Source: Diphasiastrum complanatum (lineage: Eukaryota; Streptophyta; Lycopodiopsida; Lycopodiales; Lycopodiaceae). Taken from it: a stretch of 64,000 nt of DNA. Both the position numbers and the translations under genes were made by a program. Shown here in pieces: positions 43,934 through 56,000 of this stretch (position 1 is the stretch's first letter; every line of letters begins with the position of its first letter). The DNA lies in the NCBI GenBank assembly GCA_029204225.1, contig CM055097.1, positions 6,529,676 to 6,593,675 of the forward strand. The letters run 5' to 3'. The notes beneath the pieces were generated by a model, which ran no database searches, was not told where the DNA came from, and was given only the letters and a program-made list of their open reading frames with translations.

Positions 43934-45249
43934 ATGTCAAAGGAAATTGAATCAATGAGGCAAAACAAGGCATGGACACTAGAGCCACTGCTCGAAAATA
44001 AAAAGATCGTCAACTGCAAGTGGGTATACAAAAAGAAAAATTTTGACACATATTCACCAATGGTGAAGATGACAAGCATTCGACTGCTCCTTGCATACGC
44101 TACACAACACAATCTGGAAATTCACCAGATTGATGTAAAGACAGCCTTTCTCCACGGAGATCTAGAGGAAAAAATCTTCATGAAGCAGCCTGAAGGATTC
44201 GAAGGCCCCGACAATCGACAATATGTATGTCGATTGCAGCGATGCATTTATGGTCTGAAGCAGGCATCACGAGCTTGGTACAAGAAGCTCGACAGTCTTC
44301 TGAAGTCTCTAGACTTTACTCCTACACAACCAGACTACAATGTCTATATAAAGAAAGTAGAAAGAGATTTTGTGATTCTGATTATTTTTGTGGATGACTC
44401 CCTTATTATAGGAAACTCCTTGATGTTAATCAAGGAAACGAAGAGTCAGATTTTTGAAAGTTATGAAAGCACAGATCTAGGAGAAGCAACAAAATGCCTT
44501 AGGCTGGAAATCAAAAGAGATCGAATAAAAGGAGAAATGCATCTGAGTCAGTCAGAGTACGCCCGAAAAGTGCTGAAGCAGTATCGAATGATAAACTGCA
44601 AAGAAAAGGCCACACCAATGATAGTTGGAGCCAGACTAACGAAGCAGGATTGTCCGAAAACAGAGGAGGAAAGACAGAAGATGGAAGGTATACCCTACCA
44701 AAACCTGATCAGTAGTCTGATATGTACCTCACAATCTGTACCAGACCCAATTTGGCTTTCTCTGTCTATGCTTTAAACCAATTCTCTTCAAATCCTGGCA
44801 TGGCGCATTAGCAAATGGCAAAACGAATCCTGCAATATCTGAAGGGTACCCAAAATATGGGATTAACCTACAAAGCAGACAACGAAGGCAAAGGATTCAA
44901 GCTGCACCACTACAGTGATGAAAGTTGGGCAAGTTGCAAAGATGACAGCAAGTCCGTGATAGGAGGATGTTCGATTGCATGCGGAGCAGCAATCAGCTGG
45001 ACCTGCAAGAAGCAAACTTTGGTGGCTCAATCCTCATGTGAAGGTGAATATGTCGCAGCTTCAAAGATGGCGAACGAGGTAGAATGTTTGCAAATGATGT
45101 TGGATGCAATTGGCATACCACAAGGAGAACCATGCACGTTAATGATAGATTCTCAATCATTCAAAGACAAAACATATACCTCTGAAATACCATTACATTC
45201 GAGACTTGATCTCGAAAGGAGAGCTCAAGTTTCAGTACATAAAGTCTGA
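43934..45249 (+). pseudogene. Copia RT and RNase H, broken
   Basis: RT 43934-44776: NCKWVYKKK, then an apparent deletion of the KARLVARG block before YSPMVKMTSIRLLLAYA, IDVKTAFLHGDLEE, YGLKQASRAWYKKL and the active site IIFVDDSLIIG (FVDD). RNase H 44815-45249: AKRILQYLKGT, YSDESWASCKDDSKSV and SSCEGEYVAASKMANE. Frame breaks near 44776 and 45215. Subfamily differs from the minus-strand Copias. Confidence 0.82.
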
Positions 45250-45347
45250 AGACATGATTGCAGATCTGCTCACAAAGCCACTCGACAGACTACTCTTCGC
45301 AAAGCAAAGAAAGACAATTGGATTAGATATACAAAGTTGCAAGGTTC

Positions 45348-45356
45348 AAAAGGGAG
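45348..45356 (+). other. Polypurine tract of the chimeric Copia
   Basis: AAAAGGGAG directly precedes the LTR start TGTCAGAAATTG. Confidence 0.7.
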
Positions 45357-45973
45357 TGTCAGAAATTGTGAACTCCTGCAACTTTGCCACGAAAGTGACG
45401 AAACGAAGCGAAGTGAAGGTCAAAGGGCGAACATACCTCGAAAACCAAAAGACACGAAACAAAATAAAACGAAGACGAAGGAAAACAATTCGGCTGCCAA
45501 TTGGTAGCTCGACGAGCGTGGTGCATTGTACTTCACGGTCAACTGAAAGAGTTAGCGATAACAGAGAATAACTAACTAGTTGATTAGCATTGATTTGTCT
45601 TGTAATTCTCTGTTTAGCTGTCTTGTAAACTCCACACAATGGAGATATATACACAATTTTTTATCAACAAAAGAAGAGAAGATAGAAATACAAAAATAGA
45701 AAGAATAGTTGTGCATGAAAGTCTGCCAACGAGCAGAACACAGCAACTGAGCTGAGTGTCAGGCCGCCAACGAGCGAGACACTGACCATCTCACTCAAAA
45801 CTCAAAAACTGATAATACGATTGCTCTCTTCTCCATCTCCTTGTTTTCGTCATCTTGATTACTCACATCTTTTATGTTCTGTGATCTATAGTCGCCTGCC
45901 TAGGGTCCTGAAGCTTCTGCAAAAAAAAACTAAACAAACTCGTAAAGAATCAGTTCGCAACACATTCGCGACA
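45357..45973 (+). mobile_element. 3' LTR of the chimeric Copia element
   Basis: TGTC...GACA ends give 617 bp. A TATA-like GATATATACA lies near 45643. The following 5 bp are ATTAC, but no 5' LTR with a matching duplication exists in the window. The right edge rests on the inverted TGTC/GACA ends and is less certain than the left. Confidence 0.55.
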
Positions 45974-46661
45974 ATTACAAATTGTTTTGTTATTTTTTTA
46001 CTGTAGTCATCCTCATCATTCTTGATCATCATCATTAATCATCAATCGTCAATTATTATATTGCTCTTGATTATATTGATCATCAATCATCAATTACAAA
46101 TCAACAATACTAAATCCTCCACACTAATCATCATCACCACAAACTATCAATAATCAATCATTATCGTTAATCACCATCAATATTTATAATAATCAATAAA
46201 AATCAATTTTCCATGTATGGTTTCTCATTGTATTATCTTTGTTCAATACTTTGTCTAAATATCATCACCACCACCATCATACATCATTTATTACTCTTGA
46301 TTTCATTCATCATATAGTTCTTGATCATCATCTATCATCAATCAACATAATCATCATATTGTCCTTGATTATACTAGTATTCATCATCATCATTGTCGTC
46401 AATTCATATCTAAACCACAATGACAAATCGTTTTGACTAATTATCAATGATCAATCACCATCATCATTAACATCATCAATAAATGCCATCAACAATCGAT
46501 CAATCAGTATCAAATTTTCATGTATTTCTCAGTATGTATGATTGATAATTATCTTTCTTAAATATTTCGCATCTAGAATTCATTATCACCACCACCATCG
46601 ATTTATTTTATTGTTCTTAGTTTTATCCATCATAAAAAACCATCTTCATTATCCTCGATAA

Positions 46662-46835
<174 letters not shown>

Positions 46836-47444
46836 TACAAAGAAGTTCAAAACTATGAAATTTTGAAATTCGAAAGAGCCTTAGGGGCGGATGGGCCGGA
46901 TGGGCATCATGACTTGTGGAGAGGTTGTGACAGCATCAAGGGAGAGAGGTAAGTGAAGTATGGGACAACATATTGTTGGGAGAGTGACATATAAGAGGAC
47001 AAATCTAAATGTGACAGAACATAGATTGTGAAAAAATTTGTATATATCAATCGATTGACTGAAGCAATGAAAGGACAAAAGATTGGTTAGGTGACTACGA
47101 GAGCTGGTACAACAAACAAGTACTTTAAGTGAGACATATTGGTGGAGGAAAAGTGGTGAATATATTACTTTCAACGTAAAAACAATCATTTTAAATCTAC
47201 TTATTTGTGATGAGTGAAAGCAAAACAACACCAACAACAAAATCAATACTCAAAAAGTCTATAGGTGGTGTGGAGCAAGATGAACATTGCAAAACTTTTT
47301 TTGAAACTTCAATTTGAAAGACTTGTGACTTCAACACCCAAAAATAAACTTTAAACATTTATTTGCTTAAAAAAACAAAGCAAAGCAATTTGGCCTACAG
47401 TTACATAAGTGGCCACAACTTTATCCAATCTAAACCAAATTGGG

Positions 47445-47447
<3 letters not shown>

Positions 47448-47482
<35 letters not shown>
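47448..47482. repeat. (AT)n microsatellite
   Basis: About 17 perfect AT units. Confidence 0.95.
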
Positions 47483-47487
<5 letters not shown>

Positions 47488-48127
47488 TAGGATACTAAAA
47501 ATAGCTATACATATCCAAGGTATCAAATCATAGAAAAATACTGAGGCTAAAATGGATTCAAGCAAATTATAGATTAAGAAATTAAGAAAATCTAAAGTTT
47601 TGAAAAAATCACCAAAACATCTATCAACATTTATGTAAATCATATCCATTATTAATGTTTGATAGATCTAAAGGTATGATGCCAAACATTTCACATCAAT
47701 CTAATAGCTATAATTTCAAGAATCAAGAAGTGCAAGAATAAGGAAAAGATACAATGGTATTACAATACTCACATATAGCCATGGAAATCGATAGTAGAGG
47801 TGATGAACATTCACCAAAATGGTGAGAGATTACATGTGAATAGGGAACATGAGACCTAGGAATGGGCAAGGCAAGATCCTCCATACTATAATAGTGCCCA
47901 GGCATAAAATATATGTAAGTCATGCATAATTTTTTTCCAAAATAGATTGAAATTTCAATAATGCTTTTAATCTTCAACAATATAAAGCAACAAAAAAGAT
48001 TTTTAGTACATGTATTGTCCATGCACATATATAATCAAACAAAGGATGAACTCTTAAGGCATGCATGGATATCCAATAATAATAATATAAAACGTGAACT
48101 AGTCATCATACAAAAAACAAACACCCA

Positions 48128-48270
48128 ACGATGTTGGCTGAGTTGGCTAGCTTGACATCCAAAGCTTCTTTGGTCCGGAGTTCGAGCCTCCTCTTGAAAA
48201 CCAAGAAGCATTATACAAAAAACAAAGTCTAAAATGATTTTGGGTTTTTCCAAGACTACCCAACTTTTCA
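48128..48270 (+). mobile_element. tRNA-like SINE remnant (pol III A and B boxes)
   Basis: Box A TGGCTGAGTTGG at 48135-48146 matches the consensus TRGCNNAGTNGG, and box B GAGTTCGAGCC at 48178-48188 matches GGTTCGANNCC at 10 of 11 positions. The 43-nt spacing is as in tRNA genes. Acceptor-stem pairing is poor, so it is not a functional tRNA gene. The 3' part is A-rich (CAAAAAACAAAG). No target duplication was found. Confidence 0.45.
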
Positions 48271-49550
48271 AGGTCAAAGATGTTATTTTGAGTTTCTCAC
48301 AACCATTTTAATGTTAATTCACAATGTGGACTAAAATTGGTGATATGATGATCCTCAAATTGATGTGAGCAAGGGATATGTATAAAAAATCAAAAAATGT
48401 TGTTACTTTTCATGATTTGAACTAAATGCAAACAATTACAAGAACTGAAATTGTGGCCACTAAGCATATATTTTGATATCAATGTTATGTCTAGGATAGT
48501 ACCTAACATTATGAAAGAGACATACAATCTTCAACCTTATGGAGTCCACCGACAAAATCTTAGCATTAGCTCCTAAGCTAAATGGCAATTTAGTGTCATT
48601 ATCTTCATATAGTGGTGGTAGAAAGAAATTAGTGACCTATAGTAACCTAAATGAAATTTTATTTTTCTCTATATTGATAAAAGTGGGTTTCTAAATTCCA
48701 AATCCTTCTTGTGAGTGCCATTGTCATTGATATACAAGAAATGAGCACCTTGTCTACCTTGTTGTGTTTGGTATCTCATAAAAACAAGCTCCTCGGTGTC
48801 TAGTGCAACGACAAATAAATTTCATTAGGCTATGATAATTAATTGAATGCAGAATTCTATGTAGAGTTTATCACCCGTCAACTTCAAAGTGAAATAACTT
48901 GTGGATTTAAAAGTATAACATGTTACATAAAGATTCTATGACAAGTGTTTTTTGTCAAGAAAAAAAACTAAAATTTGTTTTGTTCATGTTCTTTCTATCA
49001 AGTGAATTGCTGGTTTTCAAACTGTATGGCTTAAAGGACATTGAAATGGGCATGTTTCCTACTACTCTCTGTGTGGACACAAGGAACTCTCTAACACATG
49101 AATAAGAACAAGGTGACTTGCAAGGATTAAAATTGACAACCCAACTGTTACACGAGCCTCCTCACTCTAGAACCTAAAAGTTTCATAGAACTCCATATGA
49201 ATGTTTGCGAGAGAAGGGTTTCAAATTTTCAAGTCTTTACAAAGTGTATAAAGCCCCACTTAGTGTCTTTATTATTTGGCTCTAGGCTAAGCCCTTGCCA
49301 AAGGTAAAGCTCAAGACCAACAAGACATTAGGATGCTTGGAGGTTTTCTTTTTTTTTTGGCAGGGTGTGGGAGGCGTATCCAAGGCCATTGTTCTGAAGC
49401 CTATTGGCCGAGGGCAGTAGCCCAAGGCCCATTCACTCCATACGGTCAAGAAGGGTTGCAGACAAAACCCTTTCCTCGCATTGGGTGATGTGGATGTAGA
49501 ATACAAAGAAACCAAGGACCTGATTTTACAATAATGTGGAGACAACCCCC

Positions 49551-49552
<2 letters not shown>

Positions 49553-49626
<74 letters not shown>
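49553..49626. repeat. (CT)37 microsatellite
   Basis: 74 bp of perfect CT, about 300 bp beyond the 3' end of the SDH6-like coding region. Confidence 0.97.
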
Positions 49627-49629
<3 letters not shown>

Positions 49630-49797
49630 GCTTCCTTTTTGCTACTGCAGTGCCAGAAAATCTCTAGCTTGATTCTCAATCAGAAAATGAGGCCGCCATC
49701 ATCCAACAAGAACCCACCTCTACATGAATGCCATTCTTCGGACTTGAATGCAAGCCGACTGTATAATTCTGCAAATTATAGTTTATGATAATCATTC

Positions 49798-49803
49798 TTT
49801 ATT
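49798..49803 (-). promoter_or_regulatory. Candidate polyadenylation signal of the SDH6-like gene
   Basis: Minus-strand AATAAA, about 130 nt downstream of the stop codon, a plausible plant near-upstream element. Confidence 0.35.
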
Positions 49804-49929
49804 TCCTGCTACACTGGCAAAAGGTTTCGAAGTTGTTCAAAAAGCAAGCAAGGGCTTCATATGCAGAATCAAAGCATGCACCATGGATGATTATTTAGGC
49901 ATATAGAGGCGAGAAAGAGGTTGGAGCTG

Positions 49930-50081
49930 TCAGCCTTCAGATTTTTTTTGCCACCATTGAAGAAACTTGAGGTTGGCATCCATATTGCTATTGTACTTGT
50001 AGAGACCAAGAGCCAAATTGGCACCTTCCTCGGTAAGAGCCCAGCCCACAGCAGCTCCTGCAACAAAACCCAAAATTGCAC
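49930..50081 (-). CDS. SDH6: SDH6-like exon 3
   Basis: Acceptor GTACAG|GTGC at 50081. The exon encodes GAILGFVAGAAVGWALTEEG, then ANLALGLYKYNSN and FLQWWQKKSEG, with TGA at 49930-49932. A second AG 24 nt further in would drop GAILGFVA and shorten the helix, so the outer site is preferred. Confidence 0.75.
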
Positions 50082-53000
50082 CTGTACCATAGTGGCAGCT
50101 TTCAGTTCTTTAGGAATTGGTCAAAAGTACTATTCACAACTTTTGAAGTTTCTCGGCTGCGTGAACCATGAATAGCAAAATGTAATGTAAATATTCCATG
50201 AAATATGTTCTATGGAGCAATGTTCTAACTTTCCAGCCATAGAACCCATACAGTCTTATTTCATTTGAAAGTGTTCACAGCTTAATAGTGTTTTCAAAAA
50301 AAAAAAAATGCTCTTACATCCACATAATCTAGCATTACAGGAAAATCTCAGGAAACTCGTGAGACCACAGTCCCAACAAAATGCAATTCAAGGCCTTCCA
50401 AACCAAATTGCATCGATTTGCCATACAAATTGAACTATATAGAAATCACCTTTTTCATGTTTTACTCAAAGATTCAAAACAAGACTACGCTTTTTTTGTA
50501 TCATTCTGCAGTAGGAAGATAGTCCAAAGAAAATTTGAATCGATTCATATAGTTATTTGAATCAACAATTCAGATTAGTCTGAAGCTATGAGAGAAACGG
50601 AACGCCGAATTGTTCACAATTCAAACGCAAAGTGTGAGCCAAAAAGCAGTTAAAAGAATGCAACAAAATACCAAGCAAAGTTCCAGTTGTTCACCAAAGG
50701 GTGGTCTCCATGGGACACTTTTGAGTACCTCATTGCTACTTTACAGCATTCCTGGTCTAGGCAACTAGTATTTGCTCATGTTCACACTTGGGCTTTGCCA
50801 ATAGCTTGGGACATTGGTTGACTTTCCACCTTCATTGTTAGTATACCTACTTGGCATGCTTCGCTGATACATTTGCTTGGAATCATTGTGATGATATGTA
50901 ATGTTTTTGGCGTTGCTACTAGACTTTGGATATATTAGCAAATCCATATGAGTTTAGTGCTCATACTATGGCATGTTCTCACTGTGTTGTGTTCCTTGAT
51001 GCTCCTCTTTGGCCTTTTGGGAATCTACCTTTACATGAGGTCTCTAAAGCGGTTGGTTTTATTCAGATGTCTGCTATTATTTTGAGAAGATTCACTATAG
51101 CAGTTTCTTATGTGCGATGACAGTTCTAGTTAGGTCTCTTTTCTATCACAACTTTTGCTCCTTTGTATCCTTTTGTATTGGACAGTCTACTTCCATGATG
51201 GTTACATATACAGGCATGGCCTATCTGCTTCAGCCATGACTTTCCATTGAGATATCAGAGACTATGGTCAGGTATAGTTTCTAAGGGATCTTTCATGTGA
51301 GTCATTTTTTGCAGTGCTTCCAAGCATTTGTGGTTTATTTGGATAGCTTGGGCTCCTTCTGCCTGCTGGTTCCTTGGGTCTTCTATGGTTTCTAGCATAC
51401 TCTTCCGGTGGAAAGCTTAGTCTAGCATATTGGCTTTGGCTAAGCTTCATAGCAAGGCACCATATATTACAACATTTCGACAACACTCTTGGTCTATCAT
51501 TTGCAGACGATTTCATAATTATGCATCTATCTGAAGTTTTGGGTTGGACTGTGATGCCTACCTCTATGCATTAAAGCTATGGTGCCATACTTCCTAAACA
51601 TTGTGCTTCTGGATGGTTGTTGTTACGCACCCATAGGGGCACGCAATAGGTAACTTGAGGTGACGGCCTCTTTCATGGGACAACGCTAGTCTGGAGCAAT
51701 AGGTCCTTTGTGTGCCACGTGTCAATGTCCTATTGGCGCAAGGTGACCCTTTGTTATGGACCAGCATCAGTGTGCACAACTGATGTGTGTCGTTGGTCAT
51801 GTGTGACTTCCATGGGTGGAGATGACCCCAACTGGACTATGTATATAGAGGTGGATCTCCATGAGCTTGTCATTCATTCTCTCCTGGAGAATGGAGAGTT
51901 CTTTCACTAGTGGTCAGGTCAGGATGATTATCAGGCCTCAAGATGTAGGTAGGCGAGGGTCGAGGGTAAGGTATGGTGGTATGGAACACCATGGCTTATC
52001 GGAGATCCGAGCTTGCTTGATGGTGGTCTATAGCTCCAGTGCACGGGGGAGAGGTGGCAGTACCTCTATGGATGGGCGGTAACGTGGTTCATCACCTGAT
52101 TGTGTCCTAGCAATGACCGGAACGACAATTGGGATTCTAACATTTGGTATTAGAGCCACCGATCATTGTGAATAAGGTACGATTGTTCTTACTTAAGTTT
52201 TGGTTGTTTGAACTTCTTGTTGATGAGTTAGAAAAGCTTAGTTTTCATCATTGTATCGATGCGAACAACTTTTCTTTTTGGTTCGTTCAATTCCAACGTC
52301 ATTTAGATAGGTTTTGAGCCTTGTATGCATGCTAAAAGGCTAGTTTTTTACAATTTTTTCTAGTTTTTTGCTTGTCGTTTTAGTTGCAGAAATTTATTAA
52401 ACCGTGTATTGGAAGAATACCTGGATATATAAGCATCGCATTCAGATTAGCAGCAACAATCAACTGTGGAGTTAACCACCTGCCATATCTAAATGATAAA
52501 ATATGATATCTGGAACTATAACATGTACATCAATCAAAGTAAGGATCGAAGGTACTTGTAAAGGAACCAACGATATTGATCAGCAACATGAGGATGCCGA
52601 CACCAAGGACTAAACCATGCATATCGAACTGTGAGCTTGGGTATGCACAGTCCATGGACCACTGATAGACTAGAAGCAAAAACTCATCAAGAAGAGCCTC
52701 AGCAGTATATGCGAAATGGACAAGCTCAACCATTGGAAGTAAGCCGACATAAGGGAAGTAAACAAAACCAAAAAGAAGATCAGAATGCCAAAGTAACCAT
52801 GCCAAACTATATGAAGTGACCCAACAGGTCATAGCGACCAAGCCTGCCATGTATTAGTAGGTAGAAATGGAGTAAAATATGTGCACATGCTCCAATATAA
52901 CGGCAAGGACAAAAAATGTCTAGCCCAAGCTATCCAAGAAACCATGCGTGGTGGTGATTGGCAATCCAAGAAACAGATAACCCATGAGGTTTGAGCATGT

Positions 53001-56000
53001 AGGTACAAGATCGATTTTTGTGATACATAATAAAATGAACTTCAAGCTGGCCAAACCAAACTCCCAGCTATTACCATACAATAAACAAGAACAAACAATC
53101 AGTAGTAACTCTTCCTTGAAGTGGTGGACAAAGAATTTATCATGATACCCATAAGTTGAAAAGAATTGGGAAATAGAAGGTGCTCGAAAACTAGATGTAG
53201 CGACTATGGGCAAGGGTCCAGTGGATCCTGTTACCACAAAAGAATATTTGTTATAGAGTTTAGCAACTTCATTTTCAAGTCTTCCACTCCTGTGAGCCGT
53301 TTCTACTATTATCCACTACGTAAATAAAAAAGTCTTCCACTCCTATGAGCCGTTTTTCCACTCTCATTAGCCAATCTTCGATAGCCATGGGACTGGCATC
53401 ACATACACTATAAACAATATCTACGATCTCTATCTCACTATCAAGATGCTCTCTAGGGCATACCACGAGAAAAGATGGGGTTGACTCGCAGAATATACAA
53501 TCACTTGATGAAGAAATGTGCTTAAAAATAATAGCAAAAATGGTTGACCATTGTCTATGCATGAAGATCATTATAGAGAATAATTTTTTCGCAACATAAT
53601 GTAAAGATTCTTGTTTTGGACAACTACAAAAAAGTACAAAGATTTTGGTCAAAAAAGGCCAAGAGAAGTTTCAAAACGTTATACATGTACAATAATCGGG
53701 TCATCATGCTATAGTATTTGGAAGATTGCAAGAGAAATCAAGATTACCCAGAATGAAGATTTATGTTGGGAAATACAAGTTTCAGATTGGTTTGCTCGAC
53801 AAGAATGCCAATTGTTGTTGATCAAATCAACCCATTGATGTGTGAGAAACACAAGCTGCAAATCTACATCTGGGAATAAAGCAAAGAACTGTCAGAATCG
53901 AGTAATTATGTTTCGAACCATAGTTGCAGCGCGATTCCCGAATCGCGATTCAGAATCGCGATCAGAATCGCAATTCCGATTCGCGATTCGGGATTTTCCC
54001 AGAATCGTGTAGAATCGATTTTTGTTTTTTTTTTTTTTTTTAAAAATTTAGGCAATATGGGTATCAGATGAAAGCTCTGATCGAGGGGATTATGATTGTG
54101 TAGTTTGCCGATTGTTTCGGGTGCGAAACACCAAAAAGTGTGTTTTCACTCGGGGAGTTGGAAGGCCAAATCATGAAGAGGCCTTACCGTCGGGGCCGGG
54201 GTCTACCGGCAGCCCTCGGACCCCGCCGTTGGGGGGCGTTGCCCCCCAAACCCCCCACCAGGGGGCTACCGCCCCCCGAACCCCCCGTTTCCCGGGGGGC
54301 TACTGTCCCCCGAACCCCCTAGAGCTTCTTGCTATATAGACACTGTAGATAAAAATGCCACCGCCCCCCTTAGATAAAAATGGGGTCCAAATGCGCGCCG
54401 AGAAAGGCCCAATAATTATGCCCCCAACTGTATGTACATTGCACTCACATCTCCAGTGAACCAATTGCAAAAGTGATCATCATCCATACAGTTGATAGTC
54501 CAAATTGTAGCATTAACATTTACTGAAAACCAGAGCAAATGACAACCGGATAGCTACTGAAAATAAGATCTGTTTGTGCCTCATCTACTGCACTTATGAG
54601 AGGCAAAACGCTGGTTTGACCATTGATCCCCTAAAAAAATTTCAGCAATAAGCTATTTTTCCAATTTTTTTTTTTTTTTTTTTTGCGACTCTGGGTCGCG
54701 AATCGCAATTCGCAGAATCGCGACCCGCGAATCGCAGTCCCAGCGAATCGCGATTCGCTGCAACTATGTTTCGAACCAACCAACCTAAACATGAATTCTT
54801 GCTATGGGAGGCAAAAGAGGAGCATCCAAGGATCAAATCCTAAAAAAGTGACTTTCCGCACATGTAAATCCAATCTAACAACTCATCCTTCAGCATCTTA
54901 CCAGCATGAACCCAAAGATATGACTTGTTCCAAGAAAATGTAAAAGATGTTCCTCCAATGAATAAAAAGATGATCTGGCCAAACCCTAAAGACAAACTTC
55001 CAGCCCACTAACTTTTGGATAGCCAAATTGCAATCTGAAAGTCAAGCAGCAACCTACAGTAGGATTTCTGGCCTCCTACTTTCTAGATAGTCAAACTATA
55101 AATTGAGGCCAGAATTACCAGTCCTCTGCCTACAGAAGGTAGCACAAGACAAAATTTGCTAAAAATCAAATGTTTTCTTTGTAGATCGTGAAGACATCTA
55201 ATATTTAAGGGTCTTAGAACCTTTTCTTCTTCCCACACACAATCAATGATCAACAATAATCTAGAACTCCTAGCCTTATATCGAGCTATATCAAACATGA
55301 ACTGCAGTAGCCAATTCGTAAGGGGGTTCTAAAAAAAGATTAGATTCCATAATTCCACAGCCCAACTCCACCATCAAAACAAACGTATCTAATGTATTTT
55401 AGAAAAATAAAACTATGTACGGAACGAGTTCCATACATGTCGTATTGTACACTACGGAACGATGGTCCAAAGGTTGGTTTTTCATCTCCAACAATTTCCT
55501 CTTTATCACAACATACAATAGCAATCACAACATACAATAGCAACAAATTTCCAAAAAGTAATTATGCAAACAAAAGAATCTTCTATTGTTGATTGGTTTC
55601 ATAGACTTCAAAGATCGTTCATCTTTCTAATAAATAGTAGTGATTTGACTTACGATTCCAGCAGCCAGAGCTTTGACTGCTCATATAGAAGCTTAATGTG
55701 ATAGTACATTTTGCACAATCACAACCCCTACGTATGCATTTCCTAGAAACCTATTTTTGTTGAGGATTAGAGTTACAAACTGATTCACAGCAGATCAATA
55801 GCTAAGCTAGGAAAGCAGCACATAAACATGAACTAACCCTAGAAAGCGATAAAGAGAACTCTTAAGGAGACTAAAAAGAAAGAGAGATCAAAACTTATTT
55901 TTGTTGAGAATTAGGGTTAGGAACAAGAGCCTTAAGTCTTTTTGGTACTTTTTGTGCCAAAAATTAGATCAAGATGACATCTATTGCAGGATTCATCTTG

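Noticed and set aside
48128-48200. Functional tRNA gene
   Set aside because: A and B boxes are good, but acceptor and anticodon stems do not pair, so a SINE-like remnant is more likely.
52530-53237. Two hydrophobic minus-strand frames as membrane-protein exons
   Set aside because: No family motif, no plausible splice links to the SDH6-like exons, and they lie in repeat-derived intron sequence.
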